DNA from: Tenrec ecaudatus
Lineage: Eukaryota; Chordata; Mammalia; Afrosoricida; Tenrecidae
Length of the DNA stretch: 64,000 bases
NCBI RefSeq assembly: GCF_050624435.1
Contig: NC_134538.1
Span: 128,942,937-129,006,936, forward strand
Direction of reading: 5' to 3'
Shown: one piece after another, positions 34,126-46,490 of the stretch
How positions within the stretch are numbered: position 1 is the first letter of the stretch
How the letters are laid out: each line of letters opens with the position of its first letter
Program-made: the position numbers and the translations under genes
Notes under the pieces: generated by a model
Databases searched by the model: none
Told to the model about the DNA's origin: nothing
What the model saw: only the letters and a program-made list of their open reading frames with translations

Positions 34126-35090
34126 AGCAGCAAGTTTATTTGTTTGTTTGTAAATAAACTGTAATAAAGTTCAATTGTTACTCCGTTGGAATTTCTGTTT
34201 AAAATCTTTAGTTTTAGCAGTTTCATCCTTTGAGAGCTTTGAAGTCAACAAGCAAGCAATCTCCTCAATGTGACATTCAAAACATTTATGAAGTCATGAG
34301 CCTTTTTCTCTGGGAAAAATGCTGAATTTTGGAGACAGGAGAAATGATAAATTAATGTCTTATTTAGTAGATAGGATAAACTTGAATTGGACGTTGAAGA
34401 TTATTTTATAAGATAATTTCATGGAAGAATGAATTACATATCTGGATACATTTAGGAACCCTTACAAAACAAACAATTTATGAGAAAACTGAACAAAAGC
34501 AAGTCATAATCAATATATTAACAGAAGTTAATTTATAGTGTCCTGTAGTAATAAAGTCCATATCATTAACTCCCTACTATTTTTATATTGTTTGCCTTTC
34601 TTCCTTGATTTAAAAAATGTCAATTATGGAATATCATATATAGTATTAAAATAAATTCCATATAATTTAAATTACTGAAAATAAAGTCTAGATGACTTCT
34701 TAATACTACTTTATAATCAGACCCTTCTTGCAGGCTATGAGATGCTCCATGGCTTTTGTTTCCTTTGAAGAATCTTCCATTATGTCCAAGAATATTGGCC
34801 AGTGTCCACCATTGAAAAGGAAATTTATTCGGTGCCCTGTTTACATTTGAAAGTAATCCATGAAAGAAAGTTGGACTGTTGGGGTTAAATACGTCCCCTC
34901 AGGGTAGACATATACTACTGACAGTTAATATGGCTCACCAAGAACACATTTAATCTAAATAGCATGTAATTCAAATCTAGACACCCTGGGTCCATAGTCT
35001 GCTCTTGCGTACTCTAACTTGTGCCTTATACGAATTCATTTCCTTTCAATAGACTCTCTTGATAGCACATGTTGGTGGTTTCCCCATAGG
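34126..35090. other. Unassigned AT-rich DNA
   Basis: No gene or named repeat recognised. Confidence 0.5.
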
Positions 35091-35304
35091 TATCAAAGAG
35101 CCCTTCTGGTGCAGTGATGAAACACTCATACTAGTCCATTTAAACCTACCAAAGGCGCAGGGGAGAAAAAGACCAGGTACTCTTCTTCCAAAAAGATTTC
35201 CAGTCATAAAGGGTCATTTTAGTAGTGAAGTGGTTACCTGTCAGGCTGTAAACTGCAACATCAGCAGTGTGCTCCGTGGGAGGAAAACCAGGTGTTCTAT
35301 TCCC
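35091..35304 (+). mobile_element. AfroSINE, 5' part (split)
   Basis: One SINE start at 35098 ('gagcccttctggtgcagtg') and a better preserved portion from 35225 ('agtggttacctgtcaggctg', then 'ctccgtgggaggaaaacc'). The SINE breaks off at the LTR-like insertion and resumes at 35756. Confidence 0.7.
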
Positions 35305-35755
35305 TGTGATAGTTAAGTTTTTGTGCCAACATGGCATCCGTAAGAAGATATGGGTGGTATTTAGCCTGTCAAACAGGCAGCAGCTTGATGACCTCATTTG
35401 TAGGTGCCATCGAGATCAACGACTTGCTGGAGGCAGACCCTTCTCTCTCTGCCTTGACCTTCAGCCTGCTGGCAAGGCATGCTGAGACCTGGGGCAGCCC
35501 TGTGACACTTCCACTACCATTGAATACCATTTGATCACCATCAGCCTGTGATATTTCTGCATTCTGCATCATTGTCTGTGTCTGTGTGAGTCTAAAGAGG
35601 TATTTATGGACTGGTATTGGACTACTGTAGACTTATGGACTTGATTTTGACTGGGCTGGTATTTTTCCTTATATATAGCTACTCAATAGACAGCTCTCCC
35701 TTACACACATATGAGTGCCACTGAATTCATTTCTCTGGTCAACCTGACCTCACAT
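35305..35755 (+). mobile_element. LTR-like element inserted in a SINE
   Basis: Starts TGTGATAGTTAAG with 'tgtgccaacatgg' following, and ends 'atttctctggtcaacctgac' then CTCACA. It shares its layout with the copy at 19798-20246. The adjacent pentamers TTCCC (35300-35304) and ATCCC (35756-35760) could be a decayed 5-bp target duplication. The frames 35267-35572 are within it. Confidence 0.65.
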
Positions 35756-35850
35756 ATCCCTTAAAGACTTAGAGTCTCAGAAACTCACAAGGACCGTTCT
35801 ACCCTGTCCTATAGGGTCATGGTGAGTCATCAACTTAACAGCAGTGATAC
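35756..35850 (+). mobile_element. AfroSINE, 3' part (split)
   Basis: 'aaagacttagagtctcagaa', 'accgttctaccctgtcctat' and 'agggtcatggtgagtcatca' continue the SINE that was cut at 35304. Confidence 0.8.
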
Positions 35851-35985
35851 ACACACGCATATTTATATATGTACACATAAAATATATGTATACATATGTG
35901 CACATATATGTGTATATTCATTTTCAGTTGGAATCAACAGCACATTATAAAAACAACAATATATGCTTCTGTGTTTTACACATTG

Positions 35986-36486
35986 TGTTAGTCTGGATAG
36001 ATTAGAGAAACAGATTCATAGACACTCATATTTGTTTAATGAACTTTAGATACAAGAGCAACTGAATATTGAGAAAACATCCCAACCCAGTCCAGATCAA
36101 GTCCCTAAATCTGATCTTAACACATAAATCCAATACAAATCCATAAATTCCTCTTCAGACTCAAGAAACACATGCAATGATGCTAAATGCAGGAGAATCA
36201 CAGGCCAGTGGGTGGGAAGCCTTGTGGATCCAGTGGCATTGTAAGAATCTCCTCAGTGCTGGCAGGGCTCTCCACGTGGCTGCTCCAGCTCAGGGCGCTA
36301 GTGTAGCTCCATATGTCCTGTCAGCTGCACTGTGTCCCATGGAGTGAGCATGTGTCCCACTTCCAGAGAGCTGTTTTATCTCCTTAGTGCCTCCAAATGA
36401 AGTCATCAAGCTGCGATCTGATTGATAGGCTACACTCCACCCCTTCATCTTAAGTTTCAAATTGATGGTAGATTATTTAACTACCA
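35986..36486 (-). mobile_element. LTR-like element
   Basis: Minus-oriented copy. It begins TGTTAGTCTGGATAGATTAG, contains 'ccagtccagatcaagtcc' and 'cataaattcctcttcagactc', and ends 'gattatttaactaccata'. Confidence 0.7.
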
Positions 36487-36970
36487 TATACATATATAAT
36501 AATTTATACTTAAGAATTACTGTGGGTTGTTGATTCATAAATATAAACATATTAAATTTTCAAGCTTCCATCAAATTCACTTCCCAAAATAGGTTTCAAA
36601 TTGTAATACTATAATAGTGTATGACAATACTGTTTATATACCCATATCAGCATTGTTTATGTTTATTTTCACTTTTTATGTAAGCTGATCAGTAGTAACA
36701 TTTTGAATCTCCTTTTTTATATTGATAATCCCTAGGTTATTTGTAGTATTAAGGATTGCTTATAATAGCAATTTCTTCTGAACACTTTTCACAATTGAAA
36801 ATTTTCTATTGGTAATTATTTTTTCCTTATTTTCAGAAACAACTTACATTTTAAAGATATTCATCATCATATGTTATAAATGTTTACTCTGACTATATCA
36901 TTTATTACTCTTTTTGTTGTGCTTTGGGTAATATAGAAGGTTTATATTTTGTATTACAAGGATTATTCAA
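36487..36970. other. Unassigned AT-rich DNA
   Basis: Nothing recognised. Confidence 0.5.
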
Positions 36971-37320
36971 TTATAAGTTTCACAGAAACTTCCCGCCAAA
37001 CTAAGGTATTTTTAACAGCAGAACCACTGCCGCCTTAACAGAATGTTGTTTAAAGGGAGGCACTGGTAGTGAGCAAGAGTACCTATCTGCAGGCATGAAA
37101 AATTTCTTACAGCTCCGAGATTTCAGCTTTAACAAGCTGCTTGCATCTGTGGCAAGTTTGTCAGGATTTAACTGCATTGTTGCACTTCCACCGCTCTTAG
37201 GGGAAGGGGCTTCTTGGCATTCTAACAAGAGGCAACTAGCAAAGACCTCGGAACACGGAGACAATCTGTTCCTAACAGGCTGCTCTGGGATGGCGAGAAT
37301 TTAATGAAGGAGAGAACCGA
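36971..37320. other. Unique GC-richer segment with E2F-like site
   Basis: This segment of about 350 bp stands out against AT-rich surroundings. It has overlapping frames on both strands (37001-37264 minus, 37095-37304 plus) with no recognised family. At 36989-36999 the minus strand reads TTTGGCGGGAA, a perfect match to the E2F consensus core. It may be a regulatory element or an unrecognised ancient repeat. Confidence 0.3.
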
Positions 37321-37900
37321 GCGGAGGAGTAGTTAAAAAATATTTCTCGTATTTTGGGTGTTAAGAGATTGGTATTTTAAAGTTTGAGTCTAGTCTAAAT
37401 ATCTGCTTGAATTTGTTTATAAAAGCAGCTGAGCAGCTGAATGAATACATGTGAAAATGAATATTTTAAAATTTACTCAAGATTCGATAACTGGAAGGTG
37501 AAGCCAACCACTTTTACAATAGCACCCGATGTAAATGGTATGGTTTGGTATCTGGTGGAAGTCTCCATTTATTGTTCTCTGTTTCAAACTCCACTTGGCT
37601 ATGAAAATTCATTTTCACTTACAGATACAATGTAAGACTTTTTGGGCAAGTTTCATAAAAGCCCTGTGAGAATTTATAGAGTAATTGAAAGAGAAGTGAC
37701 ATCTTTACAATGCTGCATTCTTCCTACAAAGAATCTATTCTCTCCCAGTCCACAGAGGTCTTTTATGTCTCTTAGGAAAGCTTTATAGTTTTTCTTTATA
37801 ATTTAGACATCACCAGTTTTGGTTGTTGCGGTTATGCTTGTTCTACAAAGATGTGTGTGTGCAGCTGTTATTTTAATTTTTAATTAATTAATTTTATTTT
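37321..37900. other. Unassigned DNA
   Basis: No recognised feature. The frame 37441-37635 has no family resemblance. Confidence 0.45.
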
Positions 37901-37903
37901 CTA

Positions 37904-38087
37904 AGGACCCCTGGTGGTGTCGTGGTTACGCGTTGGGCTGCCATCCACGCGATGGTAGTTTGAAACCACCAGCAGCTCCACGGCAGAAAGACTGACCTTA
38001 CTAAGGCCCATAAACAGCTACAGTCTCAGAAACCCACAGGGGACCATTATGAGTCAGCTTTGACTCGATGGCAGTTGAGTGTTATAT
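37904..38087 (+). mobile_element. AfroSINE, well preserved
   Basis: The best copy in the window. The 5' end is 'cccctggtggtgtcgtggtt', the B-box region is 'ggtagtttgaaacca', and 'ccaccagcagctccacggc', 'ctacagtctcagaaacccac' and 'gactcgatggcagttgagt' follow in order. Similar AT-rich words, TTATTTTCTAAG and TTATATTTTCTGAG, flank the two ends and may be the target duplication. Confidence 0.88.
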
Positions 38088-38920
38088 TTTCTGAGAGAGT
38101 TGTGTATAGATAGGTAAATAATTTATGTACAGTGATTTTTATTTAATTTGATGACATTCAATTTTTACAAATTCTAAAAATACAAATTTAAATTTTTATA
38201 CTTTCACTGTATATGAATTCTACATTTGAAAATTATTGTAATTTTGAATCCTACATAATGATATTCTTATCTCAGCTAATAAAGTTACCTTTTGATTGAA
38301 GTGTGCAATTTCTGAAGACCAAGTGTCATTAGGGGAAATTGGCTTCATTTTTATGCCTTTATCTCTAGGTTCTTGCCTTTATTAGAGTTTGACTAAATAA
38401 ACTTTAACTGTCTTTTCATGTCCCCAGTCCTTCAAAGGATATTTTTCTTATGCCTATATTAGTAGCAGTACCACAGAACAGAAACAGAACTGGTTCTTCA
38501 ATCTTTCCTTTCCTTATTTTATACTTCTTCCTCATTCATTATTCAAAAAGATATCAAGTTTCATGTTCATGGAATGATTTCTCTATTTCAAAATTATTAT
38601 TTTGTACTTTCATTTAGTTTTAAACTTTCCTGTTGCTTTCCATTCAGTTTTTCTTCTTATTTTATATAATTCCTTAATGTAGGAGTAAGGAAAAAAGATA
38701 TTTCTACTAGTTTTCCAGTTTTTTATGTTATTCCAAACCAGAGTTATTTGAAGATGTCACTGTGATCAGTAGATAGCTACAACATTTCTCTCAGTAATAC
38801 ACTCGTTTCAGTTTCATCGGGGACTTTTAAGAGAAGGCACAGTCAAAACCCTGACTTCCAATGGAATCTTGTGGACCAGCTCAATTCAAGGCAGCTAGGT
38901 CACCATAGAGATTTATAGTG

Positions 38921-38982
<62 letters not shown>

Positions 38983-39395
38983 AAATCACAGGAACTTGTA
39001 ATGAAGAAATTTTAAGAACATTGGACACTGCATTGGTGAGGACAAGAGCACAAAAGTTTTGCTGAGGAATTTTAAAAAATCTTTTCCATCATGACGAGGC
39101 ACTTGCTCATTGTTCTGGAGTAGCAAGTGTCGGCCTCCAAGAATTCCATTTTGGAAGCTTACCTGATCCCCCTACAGCCCCAATCTTGCCTGCACCGATT
39201 TCCTTATATTTCCAACACTCAAACGAATATTGGAAGGAAAACTGTGTACATCCCTTGAGGTTGCCAGAACTTCGATTTGGCAAAGTGTAAATTGCGGAGA
39301 ACGAGTTTCTCAGGGAAGAGTTAAATAGGTGAGAAAATTACCTTCAGAATAGCATACACCTGGATGTGTTAGAAACAACGGCTTCACGTTCTGAT
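38088..39395. other. Unassigned AT-rich DNA
   Basis: Apart from the TA microsatellite at 38933-38980 nothing was recognised. Confidence 0.45.
38933..38980. repeat. (TA)n microsatellite
   Basis: 48 bp of perfect TA repeats. Confidence 0.97.
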
Positions 39396-39454
39396 GCTTC
39401 TACTTCATAAGTGGTTTTCTACAACTGTAGCAATATATTGGCCTTACCCTTGTA

Positions 39455-39770
39455 TAAATGCAATCTCCTCTTGAATACGATGGAGTCGTTCCTGATTCAC
39501 GGTGACCGTGTACACGGAGTAAGTGAGACACTGCGTGGCCCTGTGCCGTCCTCACAATTGTTCTTATGTTTGAGACCATTGCTGCAGCCACCGTGTTGAC
39601 CCACTTCATGCAGGGCATTCTCTTTTCCATTGCTCCTCCGCGTTATCAAACACGGAGTCCTTCTCCTGACACGAGTCCCTCTGACAACACAGCAACAAAG
39701 CTGGGGCAAAATCTTGCCATCCTGGCCTCAAAAGAACTTTCTGCCTCTACGTGGTCCAAGATGGATTTTT
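39455..39770 (-). mobile_element. BovB/RTE LINE 3' end
   Basis: Antisense copy of the BovB protein tail. The minus strand gives C-L-I-T-R-R-S-N-G-K, then A-L-H-E-V and the C-S-N-G-L-K-H stretch before the terminal segment. This is better preserved than most BovB pieces here; its frames (39400-39709 minus) are remnants of the retrotransposon ORF. Confidence 0.75.
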
Positions 39771-40051
39771 TTTGTTTACAGAGGATCCTTTCTGCTTACT
39801 CGCCGTGTATTTACTTATATTTAGTGAGATTGATATAAAATTATTATCTTAAAATAATAAAGATAGCCTTCCTCTGGCCTAGAGAATGAGAAAGTTTCTG
39901 TGTATTTACTTGTTCAATAGTTCCAATGTTTTAGTCCCACATACAACACAGGGATCTGTAGACTCATCATGGATTTGTATTTTTAATTCATAAACATAAA
40001 GACTCACTGGGAATAAAGTGGAAGCACATACCATCACGGCTCCTCTGTCAG

Positions 40052-41808
40052 TTTCAATTTTTTCTTTTTTCTTTTTAAACATTTTATTAGAGGCTCATAC
40101 AACTCTTATCACAATCCATACATATACATACATCAGTTGTATAAAGCACATCCGCACATTCCCTGCCCCAATCATTCTCAAAGCATTTGCTCTCCACTTA
40201 AGCCCTCTGCATCAGGTCCTCTTTTTTTTTCTTCCCCCTCCCTCCCCGCTCCCCCCTCCCTCATGAGCCCTTGATAATCCACAGATTTTTATTTTGTCAT
40301 ATCTTGCCCTATCCGGAGTCTCCCTTCCCCTCCTTCTCTGCCATCCATCTTCCAGGGATGAGGTCACATGTGGATCCGTTTAATCAGTTCACCCTTTCCA
40401 AACCACTCACCCTCCACTCTCCCAGAATTGCCCATCACACCCCTACTCCTGAAGGTATCTCCCACCCTGGATTCCCTGTCCCTCTAGCTCCCATATGCAC
40501 CAGTGTACAATCTCTGCGATACCACCTGACCTGATCCCACCACACTGAGGGAAAGCACTGGGGGAGTGCAGCGGAACAGCAAGGGAATGGAGTGGCAAGG
40601 TACCCAGGGAATGCTGAAAGTAGACTTTGGGGCCAGGGCATGGCGCCCCAACAGACTGGAATGGAAAGCACACCTAAGGGCCAGCAAACGATCCTTGAAG
40701 GAACTACAAACTTTTCTTTTGTGAAGTGTTTTGTTTTGTTCTTTGTCAATGGTTTGTTTTTGTTGTTTTTTTGTCTGGTTGTATACTGTTGCTTTGTTTT
40801 CCTCTGCCTTGTTTTCGTGCATGTTAGTGTCTCCACAGGTCTCTCTGAATAGGACAGGCTGAATGAACTATCTGGAGGAAAAACAATGGGACTGAGAGTT
40901 CCTGGGGGACTTGGGGTGGGGGAGGGGGAGGGGGTAAGGAAGTGGTGTTAATAAACACAGGGACAAGGGAACAACATGGGACCCAAAATGGTAGTGAGGG
41001 GGGAGTGGCAAGCTTTGTGGGGAATGATCAAAGGTAAGGTTGCACAGGGAAGAGGTATAGCTGTAGCCCAGTTGGGGACGGAGCATGGTAGTGGGGCAGG
41101 AGGAAAGTCAAGGGAGAGGGAGGAAGGAGCTGGGAGTCAAGGGGCATTCATGGAGGTCTAGACAAAGACATGTGCATGCAAATACATTTATGAGGATGGG
41201 GAACTAGATCTATGTGTCTATATTTATAGGTTTAGTATTAAGGTGGCAGAAGGACCTTGGGCCTCTACTCAAGCACTCCCTCAATGCATGAACACTTTCT
41301 TTTATTAAATTTGCACTCTATGATGCTCACTTTCTGACACAACTGCTGAAGCCAAAGCGGGTGAACAAGTAAATGTAGTGAAGAAAACTGATGGTGCCCG
41401 GCTATCAAAAGAGATAGTGACTGAGGTCTTAAAGGCTTGAAAATAAACAAGCGGCCATTTAGCTCAGAAGCAACAAAGCCCACATGGAAGAACACACCAA
41501 CCTGTGTGATCGCGTGGTCCCAAAGGGATAAGGTATCAGGCATCAAAGAACAAAAAATCATATCATTGACTGCACACCTCCATTATATGATCGCCAAAGA
41601 CAAACGGGTGCATAAGCAAATGTGGCGAAGAAAGCTGATGGTGCCCGTCTATCGAAAGAGATAGTATCTGGGGTCTTAAAGGCTTGAAGGTGAACAAGTG
41701 GCCATCTAGCTCAGAAGCAAAAGAGCCCACATGGAAGAAGCACACCAGCCGGTGCGATTACGAAGTGCCAAAGGGACCACGTATAAGGCATCATGCAAAA
41801 AAATAAGA

Positions 41809-41857
<49 letters not shown>

Positions 41858-42066
41858 CACACACATACCATAGTGAATGAAGAGGGAAGTGCAGAGTGGA
41901 GACCCAGGGCCCAAGCGTCGGTCACTGGAGATCCCCTCATAGAGGGGTTTAGGAGAGGAGATGGGTCAGTCAGGGTGCAATGTAGTACCGATGAAGAACA
42001 CAGCTTTCCCCCAGATCCTGGATGCTTCCTCCCCCCAGCTACCATGATCTGAATTTCAATTTTTTC
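40052..42066 (-). mobile_element. L1 insertion with 5' inversion (twin priming)
   Basis: A single L1 insertion on the minus strand. The 3' part (40065-40527) is antisense as written and ends, on the minus strand, in AATAAAATG and an A-rich tail. The 5' part (about 40528-42053) lies in the opposite orientation. The junction corresponds to about 21818/21840 in the unbroken copy, so roughly 20 bp were lost. The identical 13-bp sequence TTTCAATTTTTTC flanks the whole structure at 40052-40064 and 42054-42066. An inverted 5' part plus one target duplication is the accepted signature of twin priming. Two tandem ~200-bp modules lie at 41370-41790. The frames in this interval are non-coding. Confidence 0.85.
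41819..41854. repeat. (GT)n microsatellite
   Basis: About 18 GT units followed by an AC-rich stretch, occupying the variable simple-repeat slot of the L1 3' region. Confidence 0.95.
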
Positions 42067-42285
42067 ATTTGATAAGGTAGCCACAAATCAGTGTGATAAT
42101 TTCCCTGCATGCTTAATATAAGCTTTTTCAAACACTACCACAACCCGATTTTCTTAGGATGTCCTTTCTCTGTTATTTCACATATATGTTGATCAAAATT
42201 GGATATGCTTCATAACCCGTTTCTGCTCCCACGTTTTATTGCTTGAGAAAGATTTTAAGTCACGATCCTCTGTTGCAGACAGGCG

Positions 42286-42795
42286 TGTTAGTCTGGTTGA
42301 CTAGAGAAACAATTCCAGACATTCATATATGTATGGGAAAGAGCTTTATATCAAGGAGTAATTGTATATTGAAAAACATCTCAGCCCTGCCCAGATCAAG
42401 TCCATAAGTCTGATATTAGCCCATCTGTCCAATACTAGTCCATAAATTCCTCATCAGACTCACTTCACACAACACATGTAAGGATGTCGAATGGAGGAAG
42501 ATCGCAGGCCAGTGGGTGGAAAGTCGTGCAGATCCAGTGGCTGTGGGCAGGTCTCAATGCTGATACGTGTCTCCACAGGGCTCCTCCTGCTCTCTGAGTG
42601 TCTCCTCCAGAGGAAGGTGAAGCAGACAGGGAGGGTGGCCCACCTCCAGGGAGAAAGCCAGGAACTTCCCAGAATTTTCATGAGAAGTCCATGCCAACAG
42701 GGAGGAATCATTAGGCTGTGACCTGATTGAAAGGCTAGATTTCACCCTTCATTCTTAATATCCCCCAGTTGACACGCGATTATATAACTACCACA
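42286..42795 (-). mobile_element. LTR-like element
   Basis: Minus-oriented copy: TGTTAGTCTGGTTGACTAGAG at the left, 'gcccagatcaagtccataag' inside, and 'gattatataactaccaca' at the right. A short BovB tail-like stretch ('ggaactgactcaacagcacc') follows at 42800-42850. Confidence 0.7.
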
Positions 42796-42850
42796 ACTGG
42801 GTTGTACATGTTGGAACTGACTCAACAGCACCTAGCACAACAACAGGTGC

Positions 42851-44560
42851 CCTGCCATTTTCCTCAATGTAGTATTTCCCTTCATATTTTCAAATAATTG
42901 TTGCAGGCATATGTCACTTCCTAGCAGACTATGTCATTACATATTTAGTATAAGTTCATTAAAATTTCTATTCTCAAGCATTCCTCTGATATTCCTTTGA
43001 TTGTTTTGTCTCACTTTAATGAGATGTTTGAAAAACAGAAGCAGTAGCATTACATCTCAGGCTCCATCTTACCTCAAACTATTCAAGAGTCTTATTTAAG
43101 CATTATTTTTTTTGTTTAGCTTATATACTTAACAATATATTGTATTGTTTTTGAAGGAAAATAGATGCCATCAATTCTATCTTTGTCAGCTATTCATGGT
43201 ACATGGTTAAATATTTGATACTCTCTGACTATTACCACTGGGATAATCATTTGCTTGGTCACCTGCCCTTGGATTTATCTAATCTTTACACCTGGTGTCA
43301 CTCAACTTTTACTTGCACATTTCAAATTTTCCCCAGACTTCAGGGGCTATTTGCAGTGTAATTGCCAGTGGAACTTAGAGATATAGATTCCAATTTGCCT
43401 TGTTATAAACTACTGTTGATCCTGTGCCCCAGATATAGTGACTATAGTCCTTTGTGTAATACTTTCACTATCTGGAAAGATATGGGTACTCTGAGAGATA
43501 TGGATATTCTACTGCAAAATCATATTTAGTTGTTTGCTAACAACACACATCTCAGAATATCTTGGGTATAGTTTCAAATTATATTATTTGCTTACTGAGT
43601 GGAGTTAATTTGAGAGCCATTGCCATTAAAATTCAGCATAAGAATATTGAAAACAATCAGATGTGGGGCTGAGCACACCCTGTTAGTACTAGGGATAGGA
43701 CTATGGAAATCATCTTAACGTTTGTTTGCTGTTATTAAACATTTGTAAAATAGGCATTGCAGTAGTTTGCATGATGGCTGAAAGCATAGCAAAATATTTT
43801 ATTATCTCAATACAATTTCTACAATATTTCATGAAACCTAAGATGCTATATAATTGAAGATGTATAGTCAATTAGTACATAGTAGAATATGGATTACATG
43901 TTAGCAACTACACTGAAAATAATGCTTTCTAAAGACAGGCATTTTTGTTTTTATTTATTGAAAGAGGTATACATGTATGCATATTATAAATCACTATTTG
44001 CTTATATTAAAAGAAAATATTAGTAAGGTGAATTAAATCTTTATATTCAACTTCTAAATATTCTTAAATCAATGTTTTTACTATCTATGGAATTCAGAAT
44101 GTCATCTGTTTTGCTAGTATTATGATACATATATGATTGAAAAGCATGCACTGCACACCATTTGACTTGGGATTTTTTTTCAAGCCAATCACCTTCAGGC
44201 TCTGCTTTCAGTACTAGAAAATTATTACTTAATAAAGTATCAATATACAACTTTGAAATAATAATCAAAGCTAACAACACTTTTCAAGTTGTTCCTTTAA
44301 TGGTACTGCTCATTCAAATGTTGAGTAATTACACTTGTTTAAAGTTCTACAAGTGACGACTGAGTTCACTCATGTGAAATTGACACCTTTGTTACAGTTG
44401 CCACGTGGGGTGTGAATGACTGAAATGTTCCTATTATTATACAGAGGTACAAAAAAGGGTTTTTTAATGTGCACCATTTAAAAAGAAATGTAATGTGATA
44501 TATATATATATATTAATGCTACACAGACATAGATAGTAGCTATCCATTGCCTGTTACCAA
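42851..44560. other. Unassigned AT-rich DNA
   Basis: About 1.7 kb with no credible gene. The frames at 44047-44356 overlap on opposite strands. Confidence 0.45.
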
Positions 44561-44561
44561 T

Positions 44562-44766
44562 ACCCAAACCCATTGCCATCCAGTCGATTCTTACTCATGG
44601 TGAGCCAACAGGGCAGAATGGAACTGTCCCTTAGGGCTTCTGAGACTATAAATCTTCACAGAAGCAATCAGCCTCGTGTTTCTCCCATAGATTAGCTGGT
44701 GGATTTGAACAACTAACCTTCAGTTAGCAGACAAGTATTTACCTAACTGTGCCACCAGGGCTCTCC
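44562..44766 (-). mobile_element. AfroSINE, complete
   Basis: Antisense full-length copy: 'cccattgccatccagtcgat' at the left, 'gggcagaatggaactgtccc' and 'ggtggatttgaacaactaac' inside, and 'gtgccaccagggctct' at the right. Confidence 0.88.
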
Positions 44767-45429
44767 AATGTCTAGTGAGGGTGTTGTATTGTGATTCTCA
44801 ATTCGACAACTTGTTTGTCTTACTTTGTGTTCCCGGTCCTGATTATTAACCCTACAGATGTACTCCCTTCCTCTGAATCATAGCTCCTTGAGACAGGCCA
44901 CCTATATGTCTATACCTCACCAGCTACCTGTTTAACTGAAATTGTATATCTAAAGTTTAGGGCCGCACATACAATGGCTACACAATAAGGGTTATACATC
45001 GAGCCTTTGCTACTAAGACTGTCTCAGCCACCCCTCCAGGTTACAATTATTCTGAGAGTTCTGTAACCAGTTTTTATGCCACTGTAGGTCTCTGAGCTCC
45101 ACTCAGGATACTGTGTCCCCAAACACATACTATTGACTATGATATATGATGTAAAATATTGACAATGCACTTTTCATATTTTATCATTTTCCTTTTCAGG
45201 TCTTTCATCTTTTATTATTGCAGGGTACTAGAGAATTCTGAGTTATAGGGTCTTGATTTAAAATTTAGCCAAAGGAATCAATATAATGTGAAAAGTATAT
45301 GCAAACATTATTTCCTATCTGCTTTATAAGCAGTATACTATATTTAATAATCATTTTATCAAGAGTAAAATATGTTGCAAATGAAAGATTATCTTAACCC
45401 CATGTTCTTTCTACTGCTGATTCTAGAAC
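44767..45429. other. Unassigned DNA
   Basis: Nothing recognised. Confidence 0.5.
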
Positions 45430-45605
45430 AATGCAAAAACAAACTCACCTCCATTGAGTCGATTCCAATGCATTACCACCTTCCAGGACAGAGAAGCCCT
45501 GCCCGGTGAGACAACCCCTCTTTACGGAGTAGAGTTATTGAAGTTGAAACTCTTCATGACTGGCTCAACATTAATTATTCAACCATCTCTTGATGCTTCC
45601 TACTG
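45430..45605 (-). mobile_element. AfroSINE, diverged
   Basis: Antisense landmarks 'cattgagtcgattccaatgc', 'gacagagaagccctgccc' and 'ttacggagtagagttattg'. Confidence 0.7.
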
Positions 45606-46490
45606 AAAACCTCTGCTAGTCAGGTCCATCTCATCTCAGCTATCTAAGCACATCATGAATATTATCGTCTTCCTACTTGGATCCCTCAAATATTCTTTCA
45701 ACTAAAATAATTTTGTTTCTTTTCTTCTTCATATGCTGACTTCATTGTCAAATCCTGCTAGTCTGGAACAAACTCATTATTTGCCCTTTTCAATAACTCA
45801 ACAAATGTAGTCTGTCAGACATGTGAATATGACAGACAAACCTTTCAGCTATCATTGAACAATGTCAGGTATGAAAATAATGAAGTAAAATATAACTTTG
45901 TAATATATATTTAAACATCGATAATAATATAAAGGGATATTAGAGTGTCAGGAATAGTGCAATGCTCATCCATAGCCAATCTATAATATATATGTAAATA
46001 CTATGCATTAGGTTATTTCATTGAAGTGTATATAGTTTATATCTCTGATTAATGCATCAAATCAAAGAAACTGAATTCCTTTATATGTGCAATAGATTTA
46101 GCAAGGCATTAAGGAGAGATAAGTAAAATTTCAAATTTTGCTCTTTTCCCTCACCAAATAACTTGCCAGGCCAGCTTTTTAAACACATTAAAACCTCACA
46201 ATGAGGCAAAATTGAGTCACCTTTTCCACTTATATTAAATATCAGGAATATGCTAATATATTCTGAAGTCTATTAGTGGTTAGTCGAGGTGAAAGGGAGG
46301 AAAAAGAAGAAGATATTGCTTCAGGTGTACTGAGCTTCTGTTAAGGGTGATGGCAAAATTTGGAAATGGAATAAGAGTGAAGATTGAACAATATGGTGAA
46401 TTTTGTAAATGACACTGAATTATACATGTGAAATTTCTATAATGGGAAATATTCCAATTGTATGTTTAAATTGAGTAAACCTATACACAA
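45606..46490. other. Unassigned AT-rich DNA
   Basis: No gene or named repeat recognised. Confidence 0.5.
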
